Shown here in pieces: positions 61,500-64,000 of a stretch of 64,000 bases of DNA; the stretch's first letter is position 1; each line of letters starts with the position of its first letter. Both the position numbers and the translations under genes were made by a program. Source of the stretch: Eupeodes corollae. Lineage: Eukaryota > Arthropoda > Insecta > Diptera > Syrphidae. The notes beneath the pieces were generated by a model, which worked only from the letters and a program-made list of their open reading frames with translations, did no database searches and was not told where the DNA came from. Where the stretch lies: the NCBI RefSeq assembly GCF_945859685.1, contig NC_079149.1, positions 63,816,991 to 63,880,990 on the forward strand, given 5' to 3'.

Positions 61500-62800
61500 A
61501 AATGTTGACATTTCTCTACGGTTCAAGGTCCCTAGAGTCAAAATAAATGATTTTTAGAAAGATGTCTGTGCGTGCGTTTGTACGTACGTTCATGCGTCCG
61601 TACGTTCGCGACGTTTTTTCGTCGTCCATAGCTCAAGAACCAGAAGAGATATCGACTTCAAATAAATTTTGTTATACACATAATAATGCAGAAAGATGCA
61701 AAAAGGGCTCTCAAGAAAATTGCACGAGTGGTTTTTGTTACCATAGCAGTTTAAAAAAAGGTGAACATTTTGGTAAACCCTAAATATCTCACGAACCAAT
61801 GACGCTAGAGACTTGAATAAATTTTTTTGGAAAGAAATCCAATTAACAGTTTTTTATAAATCAAAAAAAAAAACTGAGAAAAAAAATTTGTCACCTTGAA
61901 AATTTTACGAATAAAAAATGATTTCATCCCCAAAACAATTTTTGCAATGAAAAATAAGGTTTTAAACATCTGGTAAAATTTTGACAGTTTTTTTTATAAA
62001 AAATGAAAACCTATAAAAAACATTACTCAAAGTTTGTAAAAATCGACTCAAATATCTTTTCAAAAACTTGAGATTATGGCTTCAAAATTATTTTATCTTG
62101 TAAGAAATATTTTTTTTCAACATTCGGTAAAATTTTGAGAAAAATCGACTTAAATATCTTTTTAAAAATTTGAGATATTGGCTTTGAACTACTTTTATCT
62201 TTTAAAAAATATTGTTGTCAACATTTGGAAAAATTTTGAGAAAAATCGAATTGAAAGATTTTTACAAAAAATTAACAAAAGTTCGTAAAAATTGATTTTT
62301 AATTCAAATATCTTTTTAAAAATTTGAGATTATTTTATGGCTTCCAAGTAACCTTCCATATAAGGAATATTAGAAAAATTTTGAGAAAATTTAATTGACA
62401 GTTTTAAAAAAAATATAAAAACCTAAACAAAATTTACTTTCGACTCAAATAGCTTTTCAAAAATTAAAAAATATTGTCTTCAAACTTTTTAAATTTTACA
62501 GAAAATATTGTTTTCGATGTTCAGTAGTTTTTTTATAAAAAATCAAACAGTCTGTTTTTTTCATAAAAAAATATTACGCACATTTGGTAAAAATTGTGGT
62601 TTGGTTCTTGATATCTTCATATTTCGACTAAAAATCTTTATACGTAAATATTGTTGGTTATTTTAAATTTTTGAAGAATAATTCAACTGACAAATTTTTT
62701 AACCCAACACGAAAACCTAGAAACTTTTAAGCGAGACAAATCGACAGACGGGATAGGAAGTTATTAGTGTGGGTCGCATCCCAGCCTCTTTTGTTCTTTT
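61500..62800. repeat. degenerate tandem-like AT-rich repeat with GTACGT-rich head
   Basis: The head (61555-61625) is rich in CGTACGT-type words. From about 61800 to 62700 there are five or more imperfect units of about 100-130 bp, each with variants of AAATATCTTTT-AAAA-TTGAGATTATGGCTT, ATCTT-AAAATATTGTTT-CAACATT and GGTAAAATTTTGAG-AAAAATCGA. The tail has CGACAGACGGGATAGGAAGT. This looks like a repetitive non-coding element rather than simple AT drift. Confidence 0.6.
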
Positions 62801-63035
62801 TTTTATAGAAAATGTATGTTGTGCGAGTTTAGCTTTGATGTGAATTATAATTTGTTTTTAATAAAAGTTAACTTTAAACTACTTTGCGTTGTGGTACTTT
62901 CGTCTTAATTTAAATATTTTAAGTAACGTGTTAAAAAATAAAAACGGTTGTAATAGACTTGATAACACCCAAAATAAGTAATTGGTGAAAAACAAAAGTT
63001 AGGGGTGTTATACCAGTTTTACTTTGAGCACTGTA
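62801..63035. other. AT-rich spacer
   Basis: No feature recognised. Confidence 0.3.
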
Positions 63036-63039
63036 TGCA

Positions 63040-64000
63040 TGTATATACAGTTACTTCCAAAATTGCTGTATTAAATTATTAAAATGCTACATTTTTGGAA
63101 TTTTGTTTTCAATTTTCTTTTATTAAATATTTTAAGTTAAATGCACAAGAGGAAAAACAACAAAAACAATTAACATAAATAATTTAAATTAAAAAACTAA
63201 AATAATCATCAAAGGCATGGTACAAAATTAAGCGTACACTTGAAATTCGAAGCATACACAAATGTTAATTAGTGGTCAAATTAAAATTTTAATATTTTGT
63301 AGGGCCAACTTTAGCCATAATCACACCTAATAGTCGCGGCAGTATTGATTAAACGATTGTGTAATAAAAGACGGGGGTATATTTTCCCAAAATTCCGTCA
63401 TCTTCGCTTTGAATTGACTTTTGTTGGTTGGGTTGCAATACTGCAACCTTCGCTTTATTTGTTCCCACAAATTCTCGATGGGATTGAGGTTCGGTGACTG
63501 AGGTGGAGTCTTGAGCTGGTTTCTGGCATTATACAGCAACCATTCCTTCACAACAAATGATGTGTGTTTTAAATAGTTGATAGCTGATAAATTCAGTTAT
63601 TTTGCAGACTGTCAAATATTTCAAATTCCCACTTGTCCATGATTGTGTCAATAAATTCAAAATTCCCAGTCCCATTTGCCACCATTGACCCCCATAACAT
63701 AACATTTCCTCCCACATGCTTAACAGTGGCAAGCAAATTCTCTGCCTTGAATTGAGTCATAGGCTTTCTCGAAACAATTTGCTTTCCGTCAGACTCAAAT
63801 AAGTTAATTTTGGTCTCGTCCGAGAACAAAATATCATTTCAGAAACTTTGGGGTTTGTTGAGGTGCTTTTTAGCGAACTCAAGACGTCTTCGCTTATTAA
63901 TTTTGGAAATAAGAAGTTTTTTCCGAGCAACTCTCGTTAAAAATCATTCTTTAGAAGAACGCGACTAATAGTTTCGGTTGAAACTGGTCTTTCAATAATT
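63040..64000 (-). mobile_element. Tc1-like transposon, cut by the window end
   Basis: Minus-strand transposase pieces: MFSDETKINLFESDGKQIVS (from 63829), GGNVMLWGSM (about 63715), and after a frameshift HTSFVVKEWLLYNARNQLKT, then PPQSPNLNPIENLWEQIKRR and a stop at 63327. This is the DD34E core of Tc1, with the PNLNPIENLW glutamate motif. A possible end is TACAGTTACTTCCAAAATTG near 63049. The N-terminal half extends beyond 64000. Confidence 0.85.

Overview
The window is AT-rich animal nuclear DNA with short GT-AG introns, poly(A) signals and very dense transposon content. The protein sequences are closest, as I remember them, to Drosophila proteins, so the source is most likely a brachyceran fly outside Drosophila. 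No bacterial, viral, CRISPR, rRNA or true tRNA genes were seen.

Host genes, left to right: (1) the 5' part of an OPA1-like mitochondrial dynamin (2490-2933, minus), running off the left edge; (2) a complete six-exon SMYD-type SET/MYND gene of 520 codons (6390-12485, plus); (3) a near-complete ABCB multidrug transporter of the Mdr49 type (27500-35423, plus; only the first coding exon is not located); (4) a complete mitochondrial Hsp70 of the Hsc70-5/mortalin type, 689 codons (40291-49963, minus), whose two small presequence exons lie 7.3 kb upstream of the rest; (5) the first four exons of a DNAJC11-like J-protein (57920-59052, plus), running off the right edge. Three of the five proteins (OPA1, mtHsp70, DNAJC11) belong to mitochondrial inner-membrane, cristae or protein-folding biology. 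From memory the Drosophila melanogaster counterparts lie near each other on 2R (about 49E-50E), so this looks like conserved local gene order inflated by transposons.

Most of the rest is transposon debris. It includes several non-LTR families (Jockey-like; an RNase H-bearing LOA/R1-like family present twice; other LINE 3' ends), Tc1-like elements, two PIF/Harbinger-like elements plus a short Myb/SANT-carrying element with inverted ends, two copies of one hAT family plus a second hAT relic, a Helitron helicase relic, and a tRNA-derived SINE family with four good copies. Several insertions can be dated relative to each other through target-site duplications (TSDs): a LINE inside a Tc1 element, the same LINE inside a Jockey-like element, a SINE inside the gag of that element, and a SINE inside a Tc1 element inside a Harbinger element inside the Hsc70-5 intron.

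I found no convincing new gene system. The most informative observations are the SINE family whose 3' tail matches the 3' end of a LINE also in this window, the nested insertions with readable TSDs, and the two Hsc70-5 presequence exons isolated by a TE-filled intron.
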